Assembly: GCF_027925525.1 (NCBI RefSeq)
Contig: NZ_BSDJ01000028.1
Location: 41,331-105,330 of the forward strand
Length of the DNA stretch: 64,000 bases
Source of the DNA: Paenibacillus tyrphae
GTDB taxonomy: Bacteria > Bacillota > Bacilli > Paenibacillales > NBRC-103111
Reading direction: 5' to 3'
This document shows positions 16,744-25,349 of the stretch, piece after piece (the first letter of the stretch is position 1; every line of letters starts with the position of its first letter). The position numbers and the translations under genes are program-made. The notes under the pieces were generated by a model. The model was not told the DNA's origin and ran no database searches. It worked only from the letters and a program-made list of their open reading frames with translations.

Positions 16744-17358
16744 ATGGCAAGAGGCGAAAAGAACGATCCCGAGCTGAAAAAACAAAAAATCGTCACGGCT
16801 GCCCTCCGCCTTTTTTCCGGGAAAGGCTACCATGCGACGACAACGAAGGAAATCGCCGAGGAAAGCGGCGTAACGGAAGGGTTAATCTTCTATTACTTCG
16901 GCGGCAAGCGCAAGCTGCTCATGCATATCGTCCACAGCTTCTCCTTCGCGCTGATGGCGCAGGACGGCGCGGACCGGTGGAAACAGCTGCCGCCGGACGA
17001 AGCGCTGGTACAGTACGGATGCCGGTACCTGCAATTTTTGAAGGAGAACCGGGAGTACCTGTTGCTGATCTGGTCCCCGGAGATGATGCGGGATGAGGCC
17101 GTTTCCCAGGAAGTGCTCCGGCTCATCGGAAGCATCGGCGCCTCCGGCAGCAGTATCTTGAAGCAGTCAGCCGCCGTTGGCCAAATAAGCGAGCAAACCT
17201 ATCACGTCGCCGCAACGATGCTTAATGCGTCGATCCTTCTTTATTTCGCGCTGTATTCCCGCTTCGGCAGCGAGATGGCCGTGCTGGGCGACGAGGAAGC
17301 TTATATTCGCCAACTGGTCGGCCTGCTGCTCCACGGCCTTTACAAGGGTGATGCGTAA
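16744..17358 (+). CDS. TetR/AcrR-family transcriptional regulator
   Basis: A 204-residue repressor. The N-terminal TetR DNA-binding domain is complete: KIVTAALRLFSGKGYHATT, KEIAEESGVTEGLIFYYFGG, KRKLLMHIV. The C-terminal ligand-binding half is divergent, so the inducer is unknown. ATG 16744 is preferred over the TTG at 16727 region because GAAGGA lies at proper spacing before it. The promoter carries a palindrome that is repeated before the next gene, so the protein probably represses both itself and the HXXEE membrane protein. Confidence 0.92.
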   Translation: MARGEKNDPELKKQKIVTAALRLFSGKGYHATTTKEIAEESGVTEGLIFYYFGGKRKLLMHIVHSFSFALMAQDGADRWKQLPPDEALVQYGCRYLQFLKENREYLLLIWSPEMMRDEAVSQEVLRLIGSIGASGSSILKQSAAVGQISEQTYHVAATMLNASILLYFALYSRFGSEMAVLGDEEAYIRQLVGLLLHGLYKGDA

Positions 17359-17367
17359 TGCGTTCCG

Positions 17368-17413
17368 TTGAAAGGCCAAATTTTTTTAAGTAATTTTTGA
17401 GTGTGCGCTCAAA
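17368..17413 (+). promoter_or_regulatory. Promoter and second TetR-type operator
   Basis: TTGAAA (17368-17373), a 17-base spacer and TAATTT (17391-17396) precede TTGAGTG-TG-CGCTCAA (17397-17412). This shares the frame TTGAGTRNNYRCTCAA with the operator at 16704 and has the same position next to the -10 box. Confidence 0.8.
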
Positions 17414-17447
17414 TTTAACCCGACAAGAAACCAAGGAGGGATCGAAC

Positions 17448-18020
17448 ATGTTCGCTTTGCTGAACGACTGGATTTCCCTACACCTGTTGATCTGGCTTCT
17501 GCCGGTCGCCTTCTTCCTTCATGACGGCGAGGAAATCGTCGTCGTGGAACGCTGGATACGGCCGCGCAAGCACACCCTGCCCCCGTTGATGCAGCGGGCG
17601 TTAAACTGGGACAAAAACATTACCGTTCAATTCGCGACAGCGGTCGCGCTGATCGGATCGCTTATCTGCCTTGGGACGGGCGTGGCCGCAGCAGCGGTGA
17701 AGGACGGCGGGAAGCTCGGCCCCGTCTTCCTTGGCATGGTCGCGGTCATGCTGCTGGACGGTATCAAACATGTAGGCTTATCGCTGAAGAAGCGGAGCTA
17801 TACCGTCGGAGCCGTAACCGCCGCGCTGGTGGAAATCCCGTACGCCTCGTATACCTTTTACCGCTTTTATCAGGCGGACTTGGTAGAGCCAGCCGCCCTA
17901 TGGCTCGGTATCGCCATCGTCCTCCCACTCGTGTTTTTTCTGATCGGTATCGGGTTTACGCTCGGCCGATGGATCGCACCCTTTCGCAGGCCTGCAGCGG
18001 GGGCGGGCCGCCATATCTAA
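17448..18020 (+). CDS. HXXEE-domain integral membrane protein
   Basis: A 190-residue protein with about five transmembrane segments. The family signature HDGEE appears early (FFLHDGEEIVVVERW) and a second conserved block is DGIKHVGLSLKKR. The HXXEE family has no established function. ATG 17448 is set by AAGGAGGG seven bases upstream. The gene follows a TetR regulator and has its own promoter with a matching operator, so it is the likely target of that regulator. Confidence 0.85.
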   Translation: MFALLNDWISLHLLIWLLPVAFFLHDGEEIVVVERWIRPRKHTLPPLMQRALNWDKNITVQFATAVALIGSLICLGTGVAAAAVKDGGKLGPVFLGMVAVMLLDGIKHVGLSLKKRSYTVGAVTAALVEIPYASYTFYRFYQADLVEPAALWLGIAIVLPLVFFLIGIGFTLGRWIAPFRRPAAGAGRHI

Positions 18021-18193
18021 GAGGCAGACCCCGCTAAAGGTACGTGGTGCGCTCTATGCGGCGCGGGCCGCTCCAAAGCGATCCTCCCCACACCTCCCGC
18101 ACCTTCAGGCAAGCTCATGCGCATATTTTCAGCAAGCAAGTCAAATAATGGATATGTCATGAAGAGCTTTCACTGCTGGGAGGCAAAAGTGAA

Positions 18194-19822
18194 ATGAAAG
18201 ATAACCATTCGAACGGAACTTCGGTTGAGGGTGTCGGAGGATCGCTCGACGAGCGGCGTTCGCCGGGCGAAACCGATACGACGCTGACGGATCGGCAGGG
18301 CCATCCCATTACGGATAACCAGAACATCCGGACCGTAGGCAATCGGGGGCCGTCCACCCTCGAAAACTACCATTTTATCGAGAAAATCTCTCATTTCGAC
18401 CGGGAGCGCATTCCCGAGAGAGTCGTCCATGCCCGCGGAGCGGGGGCTCACGGGTACTTCGAGGCCTACGGCAAAGTCGGAGACGAGCCGGTCGCGCGGT
18501 ACACGCGCGCGAAGCCGTTTCAAGAAGCCGGCAAACGGACACCGGTCTTCGTCCGCTTCTCCACCGTCGTTCACGGCGGACATTCGCCGGAAACGCTTCG
18601 CGATCCCCGCGGGTTTGCGACCAAGTTTTATACGGAGGACGGGAACTGGGATTTGGTCGGGAACAATCTGAAAATCTTTTTCATCCGCGATCCTCTGAAA
18701 TTTCCCGACATGGTGCATTCGTTCCGGCCGGATCCTGTGACGAATCTGAACGACCCGGAGCGTATGTTCGATTTTCTAGCGGGTACGCCGGAAGCGACGC
18801 ATATGGTGACCTTCGTCTTCTCTCCTTGGGGAATTCCGGCGAATTACAGACAGATGCAGGGGTCCGGCGTCAATACGTACAAGTGGGTCAACGCCGACGG
18901 CGAGGCGGTCTTGGTTAAATACCATTGGGAGCCGCTGAAGCAGGGGATCAAAAACTTGACCCAGCGCGAAGCCGAGGGGATTCAAGCCAAAAATTACAGC
19001 CATGCAACCCAGGACCTGTACGAGGCGATCGAACGCGGCGAATTTCCGGAATGGGAGCTCTGCGTTCAAATCTTAAGCGACGACGAGCATCCCGAGCTCG
19101 ACTTCGATCCGCTGGACCCGACCAAGCTGTGGGATCAGGAGCGCTTTCCCTTTTTGCCGGTCGGAAAAATGGTGCTGGACCGGAATCCCGAGAACTATTT
19201 CGCAGAGGTCGAACAGGCGGCCTTCGGGACGGGCGTCCTGGTAGACGGCCTGGATTTCTCCGACGACAAGCTGCTGCAAGGACGGACGTTTTCCTACTCG
19301 GATACTCAGCGGCACCGGGTCGGCACCAACTACCTCCAGCTCCCGATCAACGCGCCCAAGAAGCACGTCGCCACCAATCAGCGCGACGGGCAAATGACTT
19401 ACTACGTGGATCGCGCCGAGGGGCAAAGTCCGCATGTCAACTATGAGCCCTCGCTGCTGGACGGGCTGACCGAAGCGAAGCCGCAGGGCAAAGACCATGA
19501 ACCCGCTTATCAGGCGAAGCTCGTGCGCGATAAGATCGACCGGACGAACGATTTCAAGCAGGCGGGAGAAACGTACCGGAAATTCGAGGATTGGGAACGC
19601 GACGAATTGATCGATAACCTAGTCGCTGCGCTTCAAGTATGTCGGCCTTCGATCCGTCAGCGGATGATCGACTATTTTACGCAAGCTGATCCCGAGTACG
19701 GGCGGCGCGTCGCGGAAGGTTTGGCCCAGGCGGATGCCGGCTCGCCGCATATCGGCTCCGTTTCCGCGCAGCAAGGCGCAGACTTGGCGGAGCGGATGGG
19801 GCACAGAACGGACGGCTACTGA
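18194..19822 (+). CDS. Catalase, monofunctional haem type (KatX-like)
   Basis: Decomposes hydrogen peroxide. The 542-residue product carries the distal His in VVHARGAGAHGYFEAYG, the distal Asn region in DLVGNNLKIFFIRDP, and the haem-ligand Tyr motif RTFSYSDTQRHR. Length and N-terminus resemble the spore catalase KatX of Bacillus more than the large-subunit catalases, but this assignment is by eye. The ribosome binding site is weak. The last seven bases overlap the 3' end of the convergent DUF421 gene. No PerR box was recognised upstream. Confidence 0.93.
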   Translation: MKDNHSNGTSVEGVGGSLDERRSPGETDTTLTDRQGHPITDNQNIRTVGNRGPSTLENYHFIEKISHFDRERIPERVVHARGAGAHGYFEAYGKVGDEPVARYTRAKPFQEAGKRTPVFVRFSTVVHGGHSPETLRDPRGFATKFYTEDGNWDLVGNNLKIFFIRDPLKFPDMVHSFRPDPVTNLNDPERMFDFLAGTPEATHMVTFVFSPWGIPANYRQMQGSGVNTYKWVNADGEAVLVKYHWEPLKQGIKNLTQREAEGIQAKNYSHATQDLYEAIERGEFPEWELCVQILSDDEHPELDFDPLDPTKLWDQERFPFLPVGKMVLDRNPENYFAEVEQAAFGTGVLVDGLDFSDDKLLQGRTFSYSDTQRHRVGTNYLQLPINAPKKHVATNQRDGQMTYYVDRAEGQSPHVNYEPSLLDGLTEAKPQGKDHEPAYQAKLVRDKIDRTNDFKQAGETYRKFEDWERDELIDNLVAALQVCRPSIRQRMIDYFTQADPEYGRRVAEGLAQADAGSPHIGSVSAQQGADLAERMGHRTDGY

Positions 19823-20511
19823 CCGGTAGCCTCCGGCTTCTTCTGGCAGTACAGCCCGTCATGGTCCGTCCATTCCGCGTATAGCACATCCTGCGGCCGT
19901 CCGATTCCTGCGGCTTGAAGCTCGCCGAGCAGCCACGCCTCGTCACGGCCGAGAGCTTCGAGCCTTTGCCGTTGGATGTGCCCGTTCTCGATCAGCACAA
20001 CCGGCAGGGACTTAGGAACGTCGGGCAGACGCAAGTCCTTTCGCGTCACGCTTTCGGCTTCAGACCGTTTCATCACGCTGATGCTCCCGTTCGTCTCGAA
20101 TACGGCGAAAGCGACCTCCCGTATGGAAAATACGTTTTGCTCCCGGAGCATCGTGAGCAATTGGTCGAAATCGAGGTTGTTGCGCTTCATCGCCTGCCAA
20201 TCGATCCGGCCGTTGTCAATAATGAGATCGGCCGTCCCGTTCAGCGGCTTGGACAGCCACGGAACGTACTGCACGAGCTTCTCCAGCGCCAACGACATCA
20301 CGGTCCACAGCGCGAGCGCATAAAGCAGCTGCTCCAGCCCGACGTTACGGTCATACAGCGTATTGCCGACAATTTCGCTGAGCATTAACGAGGAGACGAA
20401 ATCGAAGGCGGTCAGCTGGGAAATTTCCTTTTTGCCGAGCAGCCTCGTAATGATCCACAGCCCCGTAAGTCCGGCCGCCAGCTTGACGGTAATATAGGCG
20501 AAATCCGCCAT
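19816..20511 (-). CDS. DUF421 membrane protein (YetF-like)
   Basis: A 231-residue protein with three N-terminal transmembrane segments (TRLLGKKEISQLTAFDFVSS and flanks) and a cytoplasmic C-terminal domain of the YetF type (NLDFDQLLTMLREQNVFSI, VAFAVFETNGSISVM). Several copies occur per genome in Bacillales and some are sporulation-linked; the biochemical role is not known. It is convergent with the catalase gene, and the coding ends overlap by seven bases. Confidence 0.88.
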   Translation of the reverse strand: MADFAYITVKLAAGLTGLWIITRLLGKKEISQLTAFDFVSSLMLSEIVGNTLYDRNVGLEQLLYALALWTVMSLALEKLVQYVPWLSKPLNGTADLIIDNGRIDWQAMKRNNLDFDQLLTMLREQNVFSIREVAFAVFETNGSISVMKRSEAESVTRKDLRLPDVPKSLPVVLIENGHIQRQRLEALGRDEAWLLGELQAAGIGRPQDVLYAEWTDHDGLYCQKKPEATGQ

Positions 20512-20583
20512 AAAAAGCCCTCCTTCGGAAAAGGAAGATGTGTCCTTCCTTACCCGGGGAGGGCATTGTTTGAACCCGTAGAA

Positions 20584-20721
20584 TCATCCGTTAAGCCACC
20601 TAAAGAACCAATGCAAAAAGACCAGAGACACGATAATCGCTAGGTAACGAAGCTTCCGGGGCGTCCGAATCCACAGCTTCAGCATGCGCATGTTGTTCCC
20701 GCGCCCTGCTTGGTTATTCAT
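20584..20721 (-). CDS. Small single-span membrane protein downstream of the sigma fusion
   Basis: A 45-residue reading frame starting at ATG 20721, with GGGAGGG 10 bases upstream placed just after the stop codon of the sigma fusion gene. The product is basic at the N-terminus (MLKLWIRTPRKLRYL) and ends in one hydrophobic helix (AIIVSLVFLHWFF). Position and ribosome binding site suggest translation as part of the sigma operon. No family recognised; it may anchor or regulate its neighbour, which is inference only. Confidence 0.65.
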   Translation of the reverse strand: MNNQAGRGNNMRMLKLWIRTPRKLRYLAIIVSLVFLHWFFRWLNG

Positions 20722-20738
20722 CCACCGTACCCTCCCCT

Positions 20739-22805
20739 TTACTCCAGCTTCGAACAAATCAACTCGCCCGTCCGGGCATCGATCCAACGGATTTCCCGGC
20801 CTTTTTCCTTGTGCACCAGACGGTACTTCAAAACGTAACGGCGCCTTTTGCCATTGCCCGAGTAATCCGTCTCCCACCCCAGCTTCAGGTCGAGAGCTTC
20901 CGCATAAATCCGGCGCGCCTCCGGCTCGTCTATGAGCGGTGTTACCTCGACGGCCTGCAATCGGACCGGATCGACAGATGGACCCGTCACGTGTCCGATC
21001 CGTCCCGACGTCTTGTTGACGGACAACCGGATGTGCTCCAGCTCCAGCCAGACGCCCTGCTTCCCGATGCGGAAATCGAAATGCTCCCTGTCGGAATCGT
21101 GTGCTTCCTCCTGCTGCCGCAGCTGCAAAAACGGCGCCAGCCCGGGCTGCATACGGGCCAAAAATCCAAGCGCGATGTCCAAGCACGCGTCCCGTGATAG
21201 CCTTAGCTCCCCTGGAATCTCCTCTTCAAAACGAATAAACGACACCAGCCTTCCGCCGACCGGATCGATCTTCGCTTTCAGCGTCTCCTCCGTCCGCTGA
21301 CGGAAAAAGGCGTCCAGCGAACGGTCCTCTGACGCCGCCGGCTGCCAGTCACGCCGCCGCCAGACGATACCGGTCATGCAGTCGTCCATTTCCACTTCCC
21401 TCAGCAGCTCATACCGGTCCGGATCGATTCCGAGCAGCTCCTGAGCGTCCTGCGCCGTTCGGACGGCCGGAGCCTTGACCGCAGGTAGCTCAGGAACTGG
21501 CAGCCATTCGAACGGCTCTTCGGATTCCGCATCTACGTCGGCCGCTTCGCGGACCTCTTCCGTCCCGTCCGCCCGGAAATGCATCCAGCGGCTGCTTGGT
21601 TCGTAGACCAGCCGCAGCTCATCCTTTTCCGTGTCGTCGACGGACTTGTGAAGGAAGTCCAGCCGCAGGTCCAGCTTGGCGGTATCCGCAATCTGGCGCA
21701 GAAGCTGCTCCTTCGGCACAATAGACTCCGGGATTTTCGGCTTCGTCTGCCGTCCGAAATACCGGAAGTCGCTGACGAGACCGCTGCGGTGAACCTTGAC
21801 GCGAAAGCCCGACATCGGCAGCGGCAGCCCCATGACCTCCTGCTCGTAGAAAAATAGCGTCCCGGAGTCTGCGGACTTGGTGCGCGTCAGGGAAAACGGC
21901 TTTAGCGCGCCCGGATAATGGTCGAGCGCGAACTTCTCCGCCCGGAGCCGCAATTGTTCCGCGGACAGCTCCGGCAAATCGCCGGCCACCTCCTCCACAT
22001 CGGCCGTATACTCAACCAGATCCCCTTGAGCGTTAAGCTCCACACATATGCCGCTATCCTTGCCGGGCTTGCTCCATACGGGGTCCTCGCCCGCTTTCGT
22101 CCAGACGAACATCGCCCGTCCGCCTTCGCGTTTGTCTTCATGATAATCCGCAATCGTAAGCTCGTACTCTTCCGGGATGTCGAAGAGCTCCTCCGTCCGC
22201 AGCTTTAACTCGGCCAGCTTGCGCTGCAAGGCTTCCTCGGCGGATAATTCGGAAGCTCCAGCCGATGGAGACGGACTTGAGCCTGCCGGTTCGTCCGGGT
22301 TATCGTATCGTTTGCGCAATTCCTTCAACCCCCTGTGCAAAATGGTTTTCACCGTGCCTGTCGGCTTGCGGAGCAAAACGGCGATCTCCTCAATCGTCAT
22401 ATCGTGCCAATATTTGAACGCGATCACCTGCCTCTGCTTCGGCTCCAGCTGCCGGACCGCCGTACGCAAGTCGAGAAGGTCGTCGGGATCGGGCACAGGA
22501 GCCGGCTGACGTTCGGCCGCACAGCTATCGTCCGGCACCAGCCGCTGTCGTTTGTCCAGCGCCGTCAACGCGCAGTTGATGACGATGCGGGTCAGCCAAG
22601 TGGCGAAAAACTGCGGCTGCTTCAGCTTTGGCAGTCCGACAAGCGCCTTGTAGATCGCCTCGTGGACCGCATCCTCCGCGTCCATGTCCTGCCGCACGTA
22701 ATAATAGGCAATCCGGCGCAGGCGGTCCTGCTGTTCCTCGATCAGAGCCAGAAAGGCCGCGTGGTTTCCCGCTTGGGCTTCTCTGACCCGGTCGCTTCGG
22801 TTCAT
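20739..22805 (-). CDS. ECF-type sigma factor fused to YcdB/YcdC-like domains
   Basis: A 688-residue protein. Residues 1-180 are a complete ECF sigma factor: region 2 (AYYYVRQDMDAEDAVHEAIYKAL, split here by position; FATWLTRIVINCALTALDKR) and region 4 (LEPKQRQVIAFKYWHDMTIE, PTGTVKTILHRGLKELRKRY). A Pro/Ser linker leads to about 480 residues resembling YcdB/YcdC (DUF4901) proteins, with blocks such as FFYEQEVMGLPLP, RVKVHRSGLVSDFRYFG and WLELEHIRLSVNKTSGRIG. No transmembrane helix is seen, so the sensor part is cytoplasmic. ATG 22805 follows GGAGGGG. The promoter looks self-recognised. No separate anti-sigma gene is adjacent. Confidence 0.85.
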   Translation of the reverse strand: MNRSDRVREAQAGNHAAFLALIEEQQDRLRRIAYYYVRQDMDAEDAVHEAIYKALVGLPKLKQPQFFATWLTRIVINCALTALDKRQRLVPDDSCAAERQPAPVPDPDDLLDLRTAVRQLEPKQRQVIAFKYWHDMTIEEIAVLLRKPTGTVKTILHRGLKELRKRYDNPDEPAGSSPSPSAGASELSAEEALQRKLAELKLRTEELFDIPEEYELTIADYHEDKREGGRAMFVWTKAGEDPVWSKPGKDSGICVELNAQGDLVEYTADVEEVAGDLPELSAEQLRLRAEKFALDHYPGALKPFSLTRTKSADSGTLFFYEQEVMGLPLPMSGFRVKVHRSGLVSDFRYFGRQTKPKIPESIVPKEQLLRQIADTAKLDLRLDFLHKSVDDTEKDELRLVYEPSSRWMHFRADGTEEVREAADVDAESEEPFEWLPVPELPAVKAPAVRTAQDAQELLGIDPDRYELLREVEMDDCMTGIVWRRRDWQPAASEDRSLDAFFRQRTEETLKAKIDPVGGRLVSFIRFEEEIPGELRLSRDACLDIALGFLARMQPGLAPFLQLRQQEEAHDSDREHFDFRIGKQGVWLELEHIRLSVNKTSGRIGHVTGPSVDPVRLQAVEVTPLIDEPEARRIYAEALDLKLGWETDYSGNGKRRRYVLKYRLVHKEKGREIRWIDARTGELICSKLE

Positions 22806-22830
22806 GTCCTTCCCCTCCCGTGTATACCCT

Positions 22831-22860
22831 TTAGACCGGTGAGAGCGCATTTAGGTTTCA
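22831..22860 (-). promoter_or_regulatory. Candidate ECF-type autoregulatory promoter
   Basis: On the reverse strand TGAAAC (22860-22855) is followed after 16 bases by CGGTCTAA (22838-22831). The AAC-type -35 and CGTxTA-like -10 are typical of ECF sigma factor promoters in Bacillales. It lies 26 bases before the sigma fusion start codon. Confidence 0.6.
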
Positions 22861-23521
22861 GCAGTTTCGAAAAAACCTTCGTTCAACTCGGCCTTGATCT
22901 TTTCCGGGTGCCTAGATGTGTTGCGGATGTCGCCAAGCATACGCTCGATTCGCGCTGCACGGTAGCCTTTGCACACTATCGAGCTTTTTCGTCAAAATTA
23001 TACATTTTATCCCAAAAAAACTTTTCCCTCTCCCACTATCAACCTTCCTTCCGAACGCCCCCTCGGCACGTCGTTCTTTTGACCTACGCTTTCCTCCTCC
23101 CGGGCACACGCCATCCGATGATTTTGCAGCCGCCCTCCACCCGTTTAACCTATGGTTATTTCATTAACAGGCTTCCCGTCATTTTCTTTTTGAAAACGAA
23201 TACATTTTATTAAAATTGTATTGAAAACACTGGTATATTGTGGTAGCTTGGTAATATATTTTTACAATCTTAATATTACAAATCACCCAATAATGTTTCA
23301 CCACACCTAGAATTTGGGACGAGCATTCACTTCCATCCGGGCCTTTCCTCCATGCTCCCGCCGTCCCCGAGCCGCTAGTCCTGCTGCTCTACTCCCTACT
23401 TCATAAGAACCTGCATAACCAACGCGGCAGTCGATGCGTCTTGCGTAATTTTTGCCAAGGGATCACAGAACGATTCATTGTCGTTCTTGATTTTATAAAA
23501 TAATGAAAAAGGAGCGAGCTT
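22861..23521. other. Long intergenic region, sigma fusion to oppA
   Basis: About 660 bases without a convincing gene. The right half (23160-23310) is AT-rich and probably holds the promoter of the binding-protein gene; TTAAAA and TATATT with an 18-base spacer near 23210-23240 are a weak candidate. Short reading frames here lack ribosome binding sites. Confidence 0.4.
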
Positions 23522-25192
23522 ATGAAGATTCGCAAATGGCTGGCTACAACGGTCATCCTGACTGTTGTCGGCGCAACGGCAGCCGGATGTACTGGCGGCA
23601 ACAACGGTACGAACACCGGTACGGGAACGGAAGGCGACAAGAACGCTGCCCCCAAGCAGGAGATCACCCTTAACTTCAGGACGGAACCGGGGGCGATGGA
23701 CGTCTCCAAATCGACGCAGGTGGCTGCGTTTACCGTCATGAACGCCGTTAGCGAAGGGCTGTACCGTCTGAATAAGGACGGCAAAGCCGAGCCGGGGCTG
23801 GCGAAAGACATGCCGAAAATTTCGGAGGACGGTAAAACGTACACGATCCAGCTGAAAGACAATTTGGTCTATTCCGACGGCCAGCCGGTCAAAGCCGAAG
23901 ACTTCGTCTACTCGTACCAGCGTACGCTGGACCCTTCGACCAAGGCGTTGTATGCTTTTATGGTGGCTTGGGTTAAGGGCGGGGCGGACGTGCAAAAAGC
24001 CAAGACCCCCCAAGAGCTCGAAGCGGCGAAGAAGGCGCTCGGCGTCAAGGCGCTGGATGATAAAACCGTGGAAATCACCTTGGAACGTCCGATTCCATTC
24101 TTCACCGAGCAATTATCGTTCCTGCAATTTTTCCCGCAACGCAAAGACATCGTCGAGAAATACGGCGACAAAAACGGCGGAGACGCAGAATCTGCCATCG
24201 GCCCAGGTCCGTTCAAGCTGGCCCAATGGGACCATGAGCAGCAGCTCGTCTTAGTCAAAAACGATAAATATTGGGACAAAGATAAAGTCAAGCTGGAAAA
24301 AATTACGCTGAACATCGTCAAAGACGAAAACACCGGTCTGAACCTGTTCCAAACCGGAGCGACCCAGCTGCAAAACATCACCCGCGAGAGCATCAACCAA
24401 TGGGAAGGAAAGCCAGAATTCGTCCTGCAGCCTGAGCTGTCTTCCTGGTATATTAAGATGAGCCAGGATAACGTCCCGGCCTTCAAAAACAAAAAAGTCC
24501 GTCAAGCGCTGGCGCTTGCCATCGATTCCAAAGCATTCATCGAAACGGTTACAGGCAAAGGCCCCGTACCGGCTACCGGCTTCGTACCGAACGGAACGAG
24601 CGACGGCAACGGCGCAGAATTCCGCAAGAAAGCGGGCGATCTGAGACCGAAATTCGATCCGGCCAAAGCGAAGCAATTGCTGCAAGAAGGCTTGAAGGAG
24701 CTGGGCGTGGCGCAGCTGCCGAAGTTCAAGCTTCAAGCGGACGACAACGGGGTCGGACCGAAATCCGTCGAGTTTATCCTCGCCCAGTGGAAGCAAAATC
24801 TCGGTGTCGACGCCATCGGCGAGCCGGTTCCGCACAAGCTCCGGGTGGACAACGAGAACAACCACAAATACGAAGCGTCTCTCTCCGGCTGGAGCGCCGA
24901 TTACAACGATCCGATGACGTTCCTCGAAATGTTCGTGACCGGCAACGAATTCAACGATGCCGGTTGGTCCAATGCCGAATACGATAAGTTAATTAAAGGC
25001 GCGCAAGTCGAGATGGACAAAGCGAAACGTTCCCAGTTAATGGTCGACGGCGAAAAAATACTGATGGAGGAAATGCCGCTCATCCCGAACTACTTCCGCT
25101 CCCTGAGCTGGCTCAAAGACCCGAAGCTGCAAGGTGCGGTCTTCCCGCCGTATGCGCTTGAATATGAGCTCAAGTGGGCGTATGTGAAGTAA
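23522..25192 (+). CDS. Oligopeptide ABC transporter substrate-binding lipoprotein (OppA-like)
   Basis: A 556-residue extracytoplasmic peptide-binding protein of SBP family 5. The signal peptide ends in lipobox AAGC with the lipidated Cys at 23. Family blocks are EPGAMDVSKSTQVAAF, VKAEDFVYSYQRTLDPST, IGPGPFKLAQWDHEQQLVL and KVRQALALAIDSKAFIE. Length matches OppA. No opp permease or ATPase genes are adjacent, so it is an orphan receptor that must share a transporter elsewhere. AAAGGAG precedes the ATG and a strong terminator follows, so it is a single-gene unit. Confidence 0.93.
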   Translation: MKIRKWLATTVILTVVGATAAGCTGGNNGTNTGTGTEGDKNAAPKQEITLNFRTEPGAMDVSKSTQVAAFTVMNAVSEGLYRLNKDGKAEPGLAKDMPKISEDGKTYTIQLKDNLVYSDGQPVKAEDFVYSYQRTLDPSTKALYAFMVAWVKGGADVQKAKTPQELEAAKKALGVKALDDKTVEITLERPIPFFTEQLSFLQFFPQRKDIVEKYGDKNGGDAESAIGPGPFKLAQWDHEQQLVLVKNDKYWDKDKVKLEKITLNIVKDENTGLNLFQTGATQLQNITRESINQWEGKPEFVLQPELSSWYIKMSQDNVPAFKNKKVRQALALAIDSKAFIETVTGKGPVPATGFVPNGTSDGNGAEFRKKAGDLRPKFDPAKAKQLLQEGLKELGVAQLPKFKLQADDNGVGPKSVEFILAQWKQNLGVDAIGEPVPHKLRVDNENNHKYEASLSGWSADYNDPMTFLEMFVTGNEFNDAGWSNAEYDKLIKGAQVEMDKAKRSQLMVDGEKILMEEMPLIPNYFRSLSWLKDPKLQGAVFPPYALEYELKWAYVK

Positions 25193-25212
25193 GCCCGAGA
25201 TAAAAAAGGCGA

Positions 25213-25258
25213 AAGCCGTCCTTTCCGTTGAAAAGCCAACGGAGGACGGCTTTTTTTT
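25213..25258 (+). terminator. Terminator after the oppA-like gene
   Basis: AAGCCGTCCTTTCCGTTG pairs with CCAACGGAGGACGGCTT around AAAAG, followed by TTTTTTTT. Confidence 0.95.
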
Positions 25259-25349
25259 CATGAAGGCGCCATTGTTAGAACCAAGGCTGCGCCTTATAAT
25301 CAGGGTATCGCTTAACAGCAGCATCAGCTGCCCGAAAGGAGAGTCCCGC

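Noticed and set aside
22335..23213. 292-residue plus-strand open frame running into the intergenic region
   Set aside because: Mostly antisense to the sigma fusion; no ribosome binding site and no family features.
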